Positions 32,930 through 41,261 of a stretch of 64,000 nucleotides of DNA are shown here, one piece after another. The position numbers and the translations under genes are program-made. Location: NCBI RefSeq assembly GCF_000069225.1, contig NC_010407.1, forward strand, positions 1 through 64,000, read 5' to 3'. The DNA is from Clavibacter sepedonicus. GTDB lineage: Bacteria > Actinomycetota > Actinomycetes > Actinomycetales > Microbacteriaceae. The notes below the pieces were generated by a model that worked only from the letters and a program-made list of their open reading frames with translations, made no database searches and was not told the DNA's origin. Numbering within the stretch: the stretch's first letter is position 1; the number at the start of each line of letters is the position of its first letter.

Positions 32930-34003
32930 ATGCCCGCTCGCGACCACCTGCCCCTGCCCGTGTACCCGCAGCCGCCGTCGGGCGTCGTCCTCGTGGTGGG
33001 CGAGGGATCCGGCCTCCGCTCGGTGCTGCGGGACGCGGTCGACGACGTCGCGGGGACGCTGCTCGTGCTCCCGGCCGAGGAGGCGGATCCGGTCGAGCCC
33101 ATCGCGCGGTTCCTCGACGACCTCGCCGGGCGCGGGCCGGGCGTCGAGGCCGTGGTGGGGATCCCCGCGACCGCCGACGTGCGCGCGACCGGGATGCAGC
33201 TCGACCTCCTGCTGCGCCGCGAGCACGAGCTGCGGCGCGCGTCCGGCGGGTCGGGATCCGGCTTCGGGCTGCGCCACGTCGTCTCGGTGGTGGCCGCCGA
33301 CCGGCTGCACTCCATCGCGTTCGGCCGCGTCGAGGACGCGTTCGACGAGGCCGAGACGCTCGCCGACCTCGTCGAGTACGCGACCGTGGTGGTGCTGACC
33401 GGCATGGCGCGCGTGCCGCCGGAGTCGCGCGGCACGCTGCTCGCGCTCGTGCGCCGGCTCGCGCCGCGCGCCGCCGTGCTCGACGCGCGCCGGCCGCTCG
33501 CGCTCGACCGGCTGCCCCGCTGGGGCGACGTGGCGGGGCTCGCGGCGTCGGCGGGGTGGATGCGCGAGCTCACGGCGGCGGGCGTCGCGTCACGGCCGGG
33601 GGAGGTCGACCGGCTCGACGGGCCCGTGGGATCCGTCGTCGTCGGCGACCCGCGACCGCTGCACCCCGAGCGGCTCGCGCTCGCCGTGGAGGAGGAGCTG
33701 CGGCCCGACCGCGCGGGCCTCGTGCTGCGCTCCAAGGGCTTCGTGTCGCTGGCGTCGCGGCCGGGCGAGGTGGGCGGGTGGTCGAGCGTGGGATCGATGC
33801 TGACGCTGCAGCCGACCGGGATCGACCCGTGGCAGGAGGGTGCGCCGCACGGCACGGAGATCGCGTTCTTCGGCGTGGGGCTGCGGCCCGCCGTGCTGCG
33901 GCGCGCGATCGGACGGGCCGTGCTCACGGGCGAGGAGCTCGCGGCGGGGCCGGCGGAGTGGGCCGGGTACGCGGATCCGTTCCCCCGGGTGGTCGCGGAC
34001 TGA
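32930..34003 (+). CDS. CobW-like (COG0523) protein with degenerate P-loop
   Basis: 357 residues. The C-terminal roughly 100 residues are a CobW_C domain (LRSKGFVSLASRPGEVGGWSS, then EIAFFGVGL). This is typical of COG0523 metallochaperones that supply zinc under limitation. The N-terminal Rossmann part has GEGSGLRS at residues 24-31 where a GxxGxGK(S/T) P-loop is expected. The lysine is missing, so GTP hydrolysis is doubtful. The ATG is 6 bases after TAGACT (leaderless layout). Zinc homeostasis is inferred from the domain and the divergent C-minus L36 gene. Confidence 0.8.
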   Translation: MPARDHLPLPVYPQPPSGVVLVVGEGSGLRSVLRDAVDDVAGTLLVLPAEEADPVEPIARFLDDLAGRGPGVEAVVGIPATADVRATGMQLDLLLRREHELRRASGGSGSGFGLRHVVSVVAADRLHSIAFGRVEDAFDEAETLADLVEYATVVVLTGMARVPPESRGTLLALVRRLAPRAAVLDARRPLALDRLPRWGDVAGLAASAGWMRELTAAGVASRPGEVDRLDGPVGSVVVGDPRPLHPERLALAVEEELRPDRAGLVLRSKGFVSLASRPGEVGGWSSVGSMLTLQPTGIDPWQEGAPHGTEIAFFGVGLRPAVLRRAIGRAVLTGEELAAGPAEWAGYADPFPRVVAD

Positions 34004-34091
34004 CGGGGCCGCGCGTTCGTCATCCCGCGGTCGGCACCTGTCCCGGCGCCCGCGCGGCGCGCCCGGCCGCAGGGGAGCGTGACGGTCCGCC

Positions 34092-35954
34092 GTGAGCGCC
34101 TGCGCGCGCCTGGTCACTGCTCGGCCCGCGGCGTTCAGTGGGGAGGTGAAGCAGAACCGCACCGCGGCGGGCACGACCCGCAGCACCCGCACGACCACGC
34201 GCACCGCGCACGACCGCGCGCCCGACGGCCGCACGCCGGACGAGCGGCCCGCCGCCGGGGATCCGGCCATCGTCCCGGAGCCCGCGCCGGGACCCGAGCC
34301 CGAGGACGCGATCCGCGTCGCCCGCGAGTCGTTCGGCTGGGACCGGCTCCATGACGGCCAGGTGCGCACGATCGGCCCGCTCGTCCGCGGCCGCGACGCG
34401 CTCGTCGTGATGCCCACCGGCTACGGCAAGTCCGCGATCTACCAGGTCGCGACCGTGCTGATGGACGGCCTGACCGTCGTCGTCTCGCCGCTCATCGCGC
34501 TGCAGGCCGACCAGGTGCAGAACCTCGAGGACGCGCCCGCGGCGCCGCCCGCGCGCGTGATCAACAGCACGATCCGCGGCACGGCGCTCGAGGAGGCGTG
34601 GGCGACCGTGGAGGAGCCCGGCGCGCGGATCGTGTTCCTCACGCCCGAGCAGCTGGCGCGCGACGAGGTCGTCGCGCGGCTGGTGGCCCGCGGGGTGGCG
34701 CTCGTGGTGATCGACGAGGCGCACTGCGTGGCGTCGTGGGGCCACGACTTCCGGCCCGACTACCTGGGGCTCGGCGGCGTGATCGACGCGCTCGGGCACC
34801 CGCCGACCGTCGCGATGACGGCGACCGGGTCCACGCCCGTCCGCACCGAGGTCGAGGAGCGGCTGGGGCTGCGGGACCCGTTCGTGCTGTCCAGCGGGTT
34901 CGACCGGCCGAACATCCGGCTCGAGGTGCGGCGGCACACGGAGGAGTCGGAGAAGCGGCGCGCGATCGTCGCACACGTGATGGAGCAGACGCAGCCGGGC
35001 CTCGTCTACGTCGCGACGCGCAAGGACGCCGAGGACTACGCCGACGAGATCCGCGTGGCCGGCCTCCGCGTCGACGCGTACCACGCGGGCCTGCCGGCGG
35101 CCGAGCGCGAGCGCGTGCAGACCGCGTTCCACGAGGACGACGTGGACGTGGTCGTGGCGACGAGCGCGTTCGGCATGGGCATCGACAAGCCGACCGTGCG
35201 GTACGTGATCCACGCGTCGCCGCCCGAGTCGGTGGACGCCTACTACCAGGAGGTCGGGCGCGCGGGCCGCGACGGGGAGCCGGCCGTCGGGATCCTGCAC
35301 TACCGCGCCGAGGACCTCGGCCTCCGCCGCTACTTCGCGGCGCGCACGCCGCGGCCGGCGAGCCTCCGCGACGTGTACGCGGCGGTCGCGGTGGCGGGCG
35401 TCGACGGACCCGTGCGGCCGGCCGCGGTCGCCGAGCGCGCGGGGATGTCGGCGCGCACGGTGGGCGGCGTGCTCGGCCTGCTCGTGGACGCGGGCGTGCT
35501 CGGATCCGACCGGGACGGCGCCTTCGTGCGCGAGGAGCTGGATCCCCGGGAGGCCGCCTCGCGTGCCAAGGGGGTCGCGCAGGAGCGCGAACGCGTCGAG
35601 GTGTCACGGCTGGACATGATGCGCGGCTACGCCGAGGCACCGCAGTGCCGCCGCCAGTTCCTGCTCGGGTACTTCGGCGAGGAGTCGCCGGAGCGGTGCG
35701 GCAACTGCGACGCGTGCGACCGGCTCGAGGAGGAGGACGCGCACGAGGAGGCGATGGGGGCGACGGACGGCGGCTCCCCGGTCGCGTCGGACGAGATGTT
35801 CCCCGCGCAGTCGCAGGTCACCCACGCCGAGTGGGGCCCGGGCACCGTGATGAGCACGGAGGACGACCGGATCACCGTCTTCTTCGAGACGGAGGGGTAC
35901 CGCGTGCTGTCGCGGAGGCTCGTGGAGGAGGGGTCGCTGTTGCAGCCGGCGTGA
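34092..35954 (+). CDS. RecQ-like ATP-dependent DNA helicase (no HRDC domain)
   Basis: A 620-residue superfamily 2 helicase. After a low-complexity N-terminus of about 70 residues come MPTGYGKS (107-114) and DEAH (208-211, IDEAHCVASWGHDF). Motif VI is YYQEVGRAGRDG. A RecQ-type zinc cluster ends the core (C-R-R-Q, then CGNCDAC). The HRDC domain is absent. Instead the end carries an SH3-like segment (HAEWGPGTVMSTEDDRITVFF). The start is uncertain (GTG 34092, or GTG 34146 after GGGGAG). A full RecQ is at 60231, so this is a second, divergent family member. Confidence 0.9.
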   Translation: MSACARLVTARPAAFSGEVKQNRTAAGTTRSTRTTTRTAHDRAPDGRTPDERPAAGDPAIVPEPAPGPEPEDAIRVARESFGWDRLHDGQVRTIGPLVRGRDALVVMPTGYGKSAIYQVATVLMDGLTVVVSPLIALQADQVQNLEDAPAAPPARVINSTIRGTALEEAWATVEEPGARIVFLTPEQLARDEVVARLVARGVALVVIDEAHCVASWGHDFRPDYLGLGGVIDALGHPPTVAMTATGSTPVRTEVEERLGLRDPFVLSSGFDRPNIRLEVRRHTEESEKRRAIVAHVMEQTQPGLVYVATRKDAEDYADEIRVAGLRVDAYHAGLPAAERERVQTAFHEDDVDVVVATSAFGMGIDKPTVRYVIHASPPESVDAYYQEVGRAGRDGEPAVGILHYRAEDLGLRRYFAARTPRPASLRDVYAAVAVAGVDGPVRPAAVAERAGMSARTVGGVLGLLVDAGVLGSDRDGAFVREELDPREAASRAKGVAQERERVEVSRLDMMRGYAEAPQCRRQFLLGYFGEESPERCGNCDACDRLEEEDAHEEAMGATDGGSPVASDEMFPAQSQVTHAEWGPGTVMSTEDDRITVFFETEGYRVLSRRLVEEGSLLQPA

Positions 35955-36027
35955 GGCGTGGGCCGCCGCGGGCGCCGACCGCATCGAGCCGCGCTCCGCG
36001 CGCATGGCTGACGGCGACGCTGCCGTC

Positions 36028-36055
36028 GGGGGAGGGCGGTGCCCCGCCCTCCCCC
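36028..36055. terminator. Bidirectional terminator
   Basis: GGGGGAGGGCGG (36028-36039) pairs with CCGCCCTCCCCC (36044-36055) around TGCC. It lies between the convergent helicase and protease genes. Confidence 0.85.
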
Positions 36056-36064
36056 CGAGGGGCG

Positions 36065-37306
36065 CTAGCGGAGGACGCGCAAGTCGGTCGCGGCCTCGAT
36101 CGCCGTGATCGAGGTGAAGGCGCTGCGGGAGGCGCCGCCGCGGGGGATGTCGCCGTAGTGGATCCCGTATGCGGTGTTGCCGTAGTACCAGGGTCCGCCG
36201 CTGTCGCCCGCCTCGGTGATGTAGCCGTCGACCTGCCAGAGGTTCGCGTAGGTGACGCCGTTGGCGTTGACCGTGGTGGTCGGGCCGTTGATCACCTGCG
36301 AGCAGCCGTAGGCCGTGACGGTGCCGTACTTGCAGACGTTCATGCCCACGAAGGGCGTGGCGACGGCGGTGGCCTTGCGGCGGATCAGCGTGGACCCGGC
36401 CTTCTGGCTGATGAACTCGTTGTGCACGCCCTCGCTCGAGCTGAACCACTGCTCGTCGAGCTGGCCGCTGTCGCCGTGGCCCTCGAAGGTGAGGATCTGG
36501 CGGGACTCGTAGTTTAGGTTGTCGGGGCAGTGCGATGCGGTGATCAGGCCGGTGGCGCCGGTGCGCGCGTTGCGGACCGTGAAGCCGGCCGTGCAGGCGA
36601 GCTGCTGCGTGGCGCCGATGCCGAGCGCGGTGCCGCCGGAGAGGACCTCCTGGCTCGGGTCCTCGTCGGTGAGGGCGACCTCGACGGGGACCGTCGTTGC
36701 CTGGGCGACGGCGGCCTCTGCCTGGTCCGTGGCGGCCTGCGCGGCGGAGGTGACGTCGACGGACGCGGATGCGGATGCGTCGGGCAGGACCGCGGCCGCG
36801 GTGACGGTCGTGCCGTCCTCGCTCATGCTCGCCTCGACGCTCTCGGCGCCGAGCTCGGCCTGCACGGCCTGCGCGGCGGCGGCCACGGCCGTGCTGCGCT
36901 CCACGGCGGTGAGGGGCGCGTCCGTCGTGGTGCGGACGTCCGGGGCGAGCTCGCCGAGCGGCGCGAGCGCGGCGGCGGCGACCGGCGCGGTGAAGGCGAC
37001 CCAGTAGCCGGGCCCGGTGGCGTCCTTGCCGGCGTTCGCGAAGCCGTCCACGCCCTGCAGCGAGGCGAGGGCCTGGCCGAACAGCACGTCGCGGTGCTGC
37101 TCGGCGCGCACCTCCTCGACGGGGCGGCCCGTCTGCTCGGCGATGTGCGCCGCGTCGATCGCCTCGGCCGCGGCGTCGGACACGGGTGCCGCGACCGGCT
37201 GCTCGACCGCGGCCTGCTGGCGCGTCTCCCCGAACGCCGGGCTCAGGGATGTCACCCCTAATATCACGGCAGTGGCCGCTGTGATGGTTACCCATTTGTG
37301 ACGCAT
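36065..37306 (-). CDS. Secreted trypsin-like (S1, streptogrisin-like) serine protease with propeptide
   Basis: 413 residues. A signal peptide ends near residue 26 (PAFG/ET). An alanine-rich propeptide of about 200 residues is followed by the protease domain from about 222. Catalytic residues are H259 (ITASHC), a likely D284 and S369 (GDSGGPW). Cysteine pairs 238/260 and 325/335 fit disulfides. Secreted S1 proteases (Pat-1/Chp group) are known virulence-associated proteins in Clavibacter. This one is longer, with a propeptide more like streptogrisin/alpha-lytic protease, so a Chp identity is not claimed. The TAG stop is in an unoccupied GCTAGC. Confidence 0.9.
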   Translation of the reverse strand: MRHKWVTITAATAVILGVTSLSPAFGETRQQAAVEQPVAAPVSDAAAEAIDAAHIAEQTGRPVEEVRAEQHRDVLFGQALASLQGVDGFANAGKDATGPGYWVAFTAPVAAAALAPLGELAPDVRTTTDAPLTAVERSTAVAAAAQAVQAELGAESVEASMSEDGTTVTAAAVLPDASASASVDVTSAAQAATDQAEAAVAQATTVPVEVALTDEDPSQEVLSGGTALGIGATQQLACTAGFTVRNARTGATGLITASHCPDNLNYESRQILTFEGHGDSGQLDEQWFSSSEGVHNEFISQKAGSTLIRRKATAVATPFVGMNVCKYGTVTAYGCSQVINGPTTTVNANGVTYANLWQVDGYITEAGDSGGPWYYGNTAYGIHYGDIPRGGASRSAFTSITAIEAATDLRVLR

Positions 37307-37601
37307 GCGCGAACTCCCTGATTCATGTGCAAATCGGTGCGCGGAATGCGCCCCCGCTCATCGTGCACCTGCGGAGGCCATCGCGGTAACGCGAGGGCGG
37401 CCAACTCCCGAGTACCCGGAACGCCCGTCCGCGTGTGCCCTCACTTATGAGGACTTGCGCCGCATCGAAATGCCTGAAAACACGCGGAAAATGCCCCGAC
37501 CCCCATTCCGGGGGTGATTCGAGGCGGGGCACGGTCGCGTCCGCGTGCGCCCCTAACGTGAGAACGGGCGATGACGCCTGTTTTTCAATCAGGGGAGTAA
37601 A
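37307..37601. other. Divergent gap between protease and RHS genes
   Basis: 295 bases without a gene. It must hold the two divergent promoters. GGGGAG lies 5 bases before the RHS start codon. The half nearer the RHS gene is less GC-rich than its surroundings. I see no clear -10/-35 pair or repeat. Confidence 0.4.
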
Positions 37602-40600
37602 ATGCGCGTTCCACGCGTTTTCCGCCGGCAGAACGCCGGCAATATCAGGTGCACGATCGCGATGATCGCGACGAGCGCCGTCATGATCACGGGGCTCGGC
37701 GCCATGCCGGCCTCCGCCGAGACGGCCGCGGGGCTGGTGCAGTTCGAGGACCAGACGCAGGACCCTGCGGTGATCAACAAGCAGATGCAGGACGAGGCCC
37801 AGAAGGCCGCGAAGGCCGCCGTCTGGACGCCGGGCACGATCCCGGCCGAGCCCGCCGACGCCGACAAGCCGGCCCCGGAGCTGCCCCAGTGGAAGGTCCC
37901 GAATCCGGACCGCAAGCTGGGACAGGCCGTGTCCACCCAGCGCGTCCCCGCCGGTACGCCGGTCGGCGCACCGGGCCTCGGCGCGCTGCCTTACATGTCC
38001 TTCGAGGACATCTCGCTCTCCGACGACACCGTCGCCCGCGTGAACCTCGCGAACGGCAACCTGCTGCTCACCGCGAACGACGGCACCAGCTCCGCCGCCG
38101 GCATCGGCGTCCGCGCCGACCGCTACTACAACGGCCTCTCGAGCTCCGCGGGCGCCCTCGGCGGCGGCTGGTCCTCCGTCATGAGCAACGTCGACTTCGG
38201 CCTGTCCGTGAACAGCGGCGAGACCGAGGCGACGTTCGTCGGACCGACCGGCTTCTCCGCGAAGTACACCAAGAACAGCGCCGGCGCGTGGGTCGCTCCC
38301 GCGGGCTTCAACGCGTCCCTGAGCAAGGGCCAGTTCACCTGGAAGCTCAAGTACAACAAGAGCGGGGAGGCGTACGACTTCGACGTCACCACGAAGCAGC
38401 TGACCTACCACACCGACCGCAACGGCATCGGCCTCACCAACGACTGGACCACGTCCGCCACGACCTACACGGTCAAGGACACCTCCGGCCGCTTCACGCG
38501 CGTGAACCACACCACTGGATCCGACCCGAAGATCACCTCGATCGTCGACTCGGCCAACCGCACCACCACGTACACGCGGAACGGGTCCGGGCAGCTGACG
38601 AAGATCGACAAGCCCGGCGGCGCCGTCACGACGATGACGTACGACACGACGGGTCGCCTCGCGACGATGACCGTCCCGTCCGCCCCCGGCACGACGACGA
38701 TCACGTTCGGCTACAGCACCGCGCACAAGGTCACCAAGATCACGCAGAAGTCCACGTCCCCGACCTACGGGAACAAGGCCGACGTCGTGACGAACTTCGC
38801 CTACAACAGCGGCAACACCGTCGTCACCAACCCGAACGGGAAGGCATCGACCTACGCGTACGACAACCAGGGCCGCGTCACCTCGACCAAGGATCCGCTG
38901 AACCGCACCCGCTCGCAGAGCTGGACCGCGAACAGCGACGTCCAGACCTCGACCGATGCACTCGGCTCCGGCAGCACGCCCGGAAACGAGACCAAGAACT
39001 CCTACGACGGCCTGAACAACGCCACGAAGACCGAGCTGCCCACCGGCGCCGCGGCCTCCGCGGTGTACTCGGCCGGTGCCGGTTGCGCTTCGAGCGGCGG
39101 CGACACCTTCCAGGTGAAGTGCTCCACCGACGCCAGCGGCAACACCGCCAGCTACGACTACGACACCGCTGGCAACCCCACCAAGAAGAAGGACACCACC
39201 GCTGGTGGCACCGGCGCGGTCGAGTTCGAGCGCGTCTACGACAACTGGGACTCCACCATCTGCGGTGGCGCTCCGGGCCAGGTCTGCTCCGCCAAGGACG
39301 GCAACGGGAACATCACCCGCTACGCCTATGACGGCATGTACAACCTCGCCAAGGTCACGCCGCCCGCCCCGCAGGGCGCGACGACGTACACGTACGACGC
39401 GCTCTCCCGTGTCACGAGCGTCACCGACCCGCGCGGCAAGGTCACGAAGTACGCCTACGACGTCCGCGACCGCCAGACGCTGATCACGTTCGCCAACGGC
39501 AGCACGCTCGCGAAGACGTACTACCCGAACGGGCTCGTCCAGTACGACTCCGACAGCTTCGCCGGGACCAAGCAGTTCGAGTACGACACCCTGGGCCGCA
39601 CCACCAGCCAGATCGGTGCTCTCGCCGGGCTGAACCAGAAGTACACGTACGACGCGGCCGGCAACATCCTCACTTTCGAGGACACCAGCGGCATCACGAC
39701 CAACACCTACAACGCCGCCAACGAGCTCACCAGCCAGCGCGAGCCCGGCGGTGTCTGCCCCACCAGCGGCAACCCCGCCGCGAACAGCGGATGCACGCTG
39801 TTCGAGTACAACGGCAATGGCGTGGAGACCCGTCGCGTCTTCCCCGCCGGCGCGCAGATGGTGACCACCCTCGACAAGGCAGGTCGCACCACCCAGGTGC
39901 AGGCCAAGAACGCCGCCGGCGGCGTGACCGCCGACGTCGCGTATTCGTTTGCAAAGGATGGCGTGGACACGCTTGACATTCAGACCCGCACCAGCGGCAA
40001 GGAAGAGGGCATCCCGGCCGGCGCGGTCACCGCGTACCAGTACGACTCGCAGAGCCGCCTCACGGTCGCCGAGGAGAAGGCCGGCGGCAACACCAACGCG
40101 ATGTGGGCGTACGCCTACGACGCCGCGGGCAACCGCACGTCGCAGAACCGCTCCGGCAACACCGGCGGCACGCAGGACACCTCGATCGACTACGGCTACA
40201 ACGCGGCGAACCAGCTCACCAGCACCAGCGCCGACACCACCCAGTGGGTCTACGACGCCGCCGGCAACCAGGTCAAGAACGGCATGACGGGTGTCGTCGC
40301 GACCTACGGCGACCGCGGACAGGTCCAGAGCATCGGAGCGACGAACTTCGCCGCCTTCGGCGAGGGAAACACCGACACCCAGAGCGCCACGGGTGGCCGA
40401 TCCTTCTCCAACTCGATCCTCGGGCTCTCGCGGCAGACCAACACGTCCGCCAGCCTCGTGCAGAACTACAGCCGCACGCCTTCAGGCGAGGCGGTCGGAT
40501 TCCGGATCTCGTCCAGCCACTACTACGTCACCGACCTCCTCGGCTCCGTCATCGGCATGTTCTCCGGTGCAGGCATCTGGGAGGGCGGCTACTCCTACAC

Positions 40601-41009
40601 TCCGTACGGCGAGGAGCGCGCGACGTCAAGCAACAGCGCGGTCGCGCTGAACTCGCTGCGCTACATCGGCGGCTACCAGGAGTCGACCAATCTCTACAAG
40701 ATGGGCGCACGCTACTATGACGCCTCGCTGGGCCGCTTCACGCAGATGGACCCGTCCGGCCAGGAACCTCAGCCGTACGCATACGCTGCATGCAACCCCG
40801 TTGGTAACATCGATCCGAGCGGCCTCAGCTGCGCCGGAGCAGTCGCCGGCTTCATCTCGGCCGCAGGTCTGCTACTGATAACAGCAGGCTTTGCGCTTAC
40901 CACTCCCGTCGGTGCTATCGCCACGGCCATCACCGCCGGTGGCCTCCTTCTCGAAGGGGCTGGCGTGTGGGCTACCTGGCAGGAAGTCAAGGAAGAGTGT
41001 GATCTATGA
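37602..41009 (+). CDS. Secreted RHS/YD-repeat protein with variable C-terminal tip
   Basis: 1135 residues. A signal peptide ends near residue 39 (PASA/ET). Many YD repeats follow (for example YTYDALSRVTSVTDPRG). The RHS core ends with GARYYDASLGRFTQMDP (from about 1035) and DPSGL at 1071-1075. The last 60 residues are a separate tip, rich in glycine, alanine and hydrophobics (AGFISAAGLLLITAGFALTT), ending WQEVKEECDL. The DNA of the tip is less GC-rich. RHS proteins display C-terminal toxins; the tip's look suggests a membrane-active peptide, an inference. The downstream gene overlaps by 4 bases (ATGA) and may be its immunity gene. Confidence 0.93.
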   Translation: MRVPRVFRRQNAGNIRCTIAMIATSAVMITGLGAMPASAETAAGLVQFEDQTQDPAVINKQMQDEAQKAAKAAVWTPGTIPAEPADADKPAPELPQWKVPNPDRKLGQAVSTQRVPAGTPVGAPGLGALPYMSFEDISLSDDTVARVNLANGNLLLTANDGTSSAAGIGVRADRYYNGLSSSAGALGGGWSSVMSNVDFGLSVNSGETEATFVGPTGFSAKYTKNSAGAWVAPAGFNASLSKGQFTWKLKYNKSGEAYDFDVTTKQLTYHTDRNGIGLTNDWTTSATTYTVKDTSGRFTRVNHTTGSDPKITSIVDSANRTTTYTRNGSGQLTKIDKPGGAVTTMTYDTTGRLATMTVPSAPGTTTITFGYSTAHKVTKITQKSTSPTYGNKADVVTNFAYNSGNTVVTNPNGKASTYAYDNQGRVTSTKDPLNRTRSQSWTANSDVQTSTDALGSGSTPGNETKNSYDGLNNATKTELPTGAAASAVYSAGAGCASSGGDTFQVKCSTDASGNTASYDYDTAGNPTKKKDTTAGGTGAVEFERVYDNWDSTICGGAPGQVCSAKDGNGNITRYAYDGMYNLAKVTPPAPQGATTYTYDALSRVTSVTDPRGKVTKYAYDVRDRQTLITFANGSTLAKTYYPNGLVQYDSDSFAGTKQFEYDTLGRTTSQIGALAGLNQKYTYDAAGNILTFEDTSGITTNTYNAANELTSQREPGGVCPTSGNPAANSGCTLFEYNGNGVETRRVFPAGAQMVTTLDKAGRTTQVQAKNAAGGVTADVAYSFAKDGVDTLDIQTRTSGKEEGIPAGAVTAYQYDSQSRLTVAEEKAGGNTNAMWAYAYDAAGNRTSQNRSGNTGGTQDTSIDYGYNAANQLTSTSADTTQWVYDAAGNQVKNGMTGVVATYGDRGQVQSIGATNFAAFGEGNTDTQSATGGRSFSNSILGLSRQTNTSASLVQNYSRTPSGEAVGFRISSSHYYVTDLLGSVIGMFSGAGIWEGGYSYTPYGEERATSSNSAVALNSLRYIGGYQESTNLYKMGARYYDASLGRFTQMDPSGQEPQPYAYAACNPVGNIDPSGLSCAGAVAGFISAAGLLLITAGFALTTPVGAIATAITAGGLLLEGAGVWATWQEVKEECDL

Positions 41010-41209
41010 GCAATTTAACTCCGTCGTCCAATAAAGGAAGAGTCGCTCAGAGCGTCGTCGTCATACTGGTTGCAATCGCCGTATTGCTCGCCATCACAGG
41101 TTTCATGGGTGGCAACCTTCTGATCGGTAGCATCTTCTCGGCAGTGGCGGTGTTGCTGGCCGTAGGGGGCTACTTCGCCGTACGAGACATTGGCCGTCGG
41201 GAGCTCTAA
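41006..41209 (+). CDS. Small two-helix membrane protein, candidate RHS-tip immunity protein
   Basis: 67 residues with a polar N-terminus, helix one at about 14-34 (SVVVILVAIAVLLAITGF) and helix two at about 38-58 (LLIGSIFSAVAVLLAVGGYF). RDIGRREL ends it. The ATG overlaps the RHS stop (ATGA), so the two are made together. The base composition is lower in GC than the core genome, like the RHS tip. No homologue is recognised. The immunity role rests on the position, size and matching membrane character. Confidence 0.7.
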   Translation: MSNLTPSSNKGRVAQSVVVILVAIAVLLAITGFMGGNLLIGSIFSAVAVLLAVGGYFAVRDIGRREL

Positions 41210-41231
41210 ATTCAATTAAGGCTCCAATCAG

Positions 41232-41261
41232 CGGCCCCGTTGACTCTCGTCAGCGGGGCCG
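41232..41261 (+). terminator. Terminator after the RHS operon
   Basis: CGGCCCCGTTGA (41232-41243) pairs with TCAGCGGGGCCG (41250-41261), with one G-T pair. It lies 22 bases after the small membrane gene's stop. Confidence 0.75.

Noticed and set aside
40811..41009. RHS tip as a known nuclease, deaminase or ADP-ribosylating toxin
   Set aside because: The 60 residues lack any conserved His, Cys-His or Asp/Glu catalytic pattern of those families and are mostly hydrophobic.
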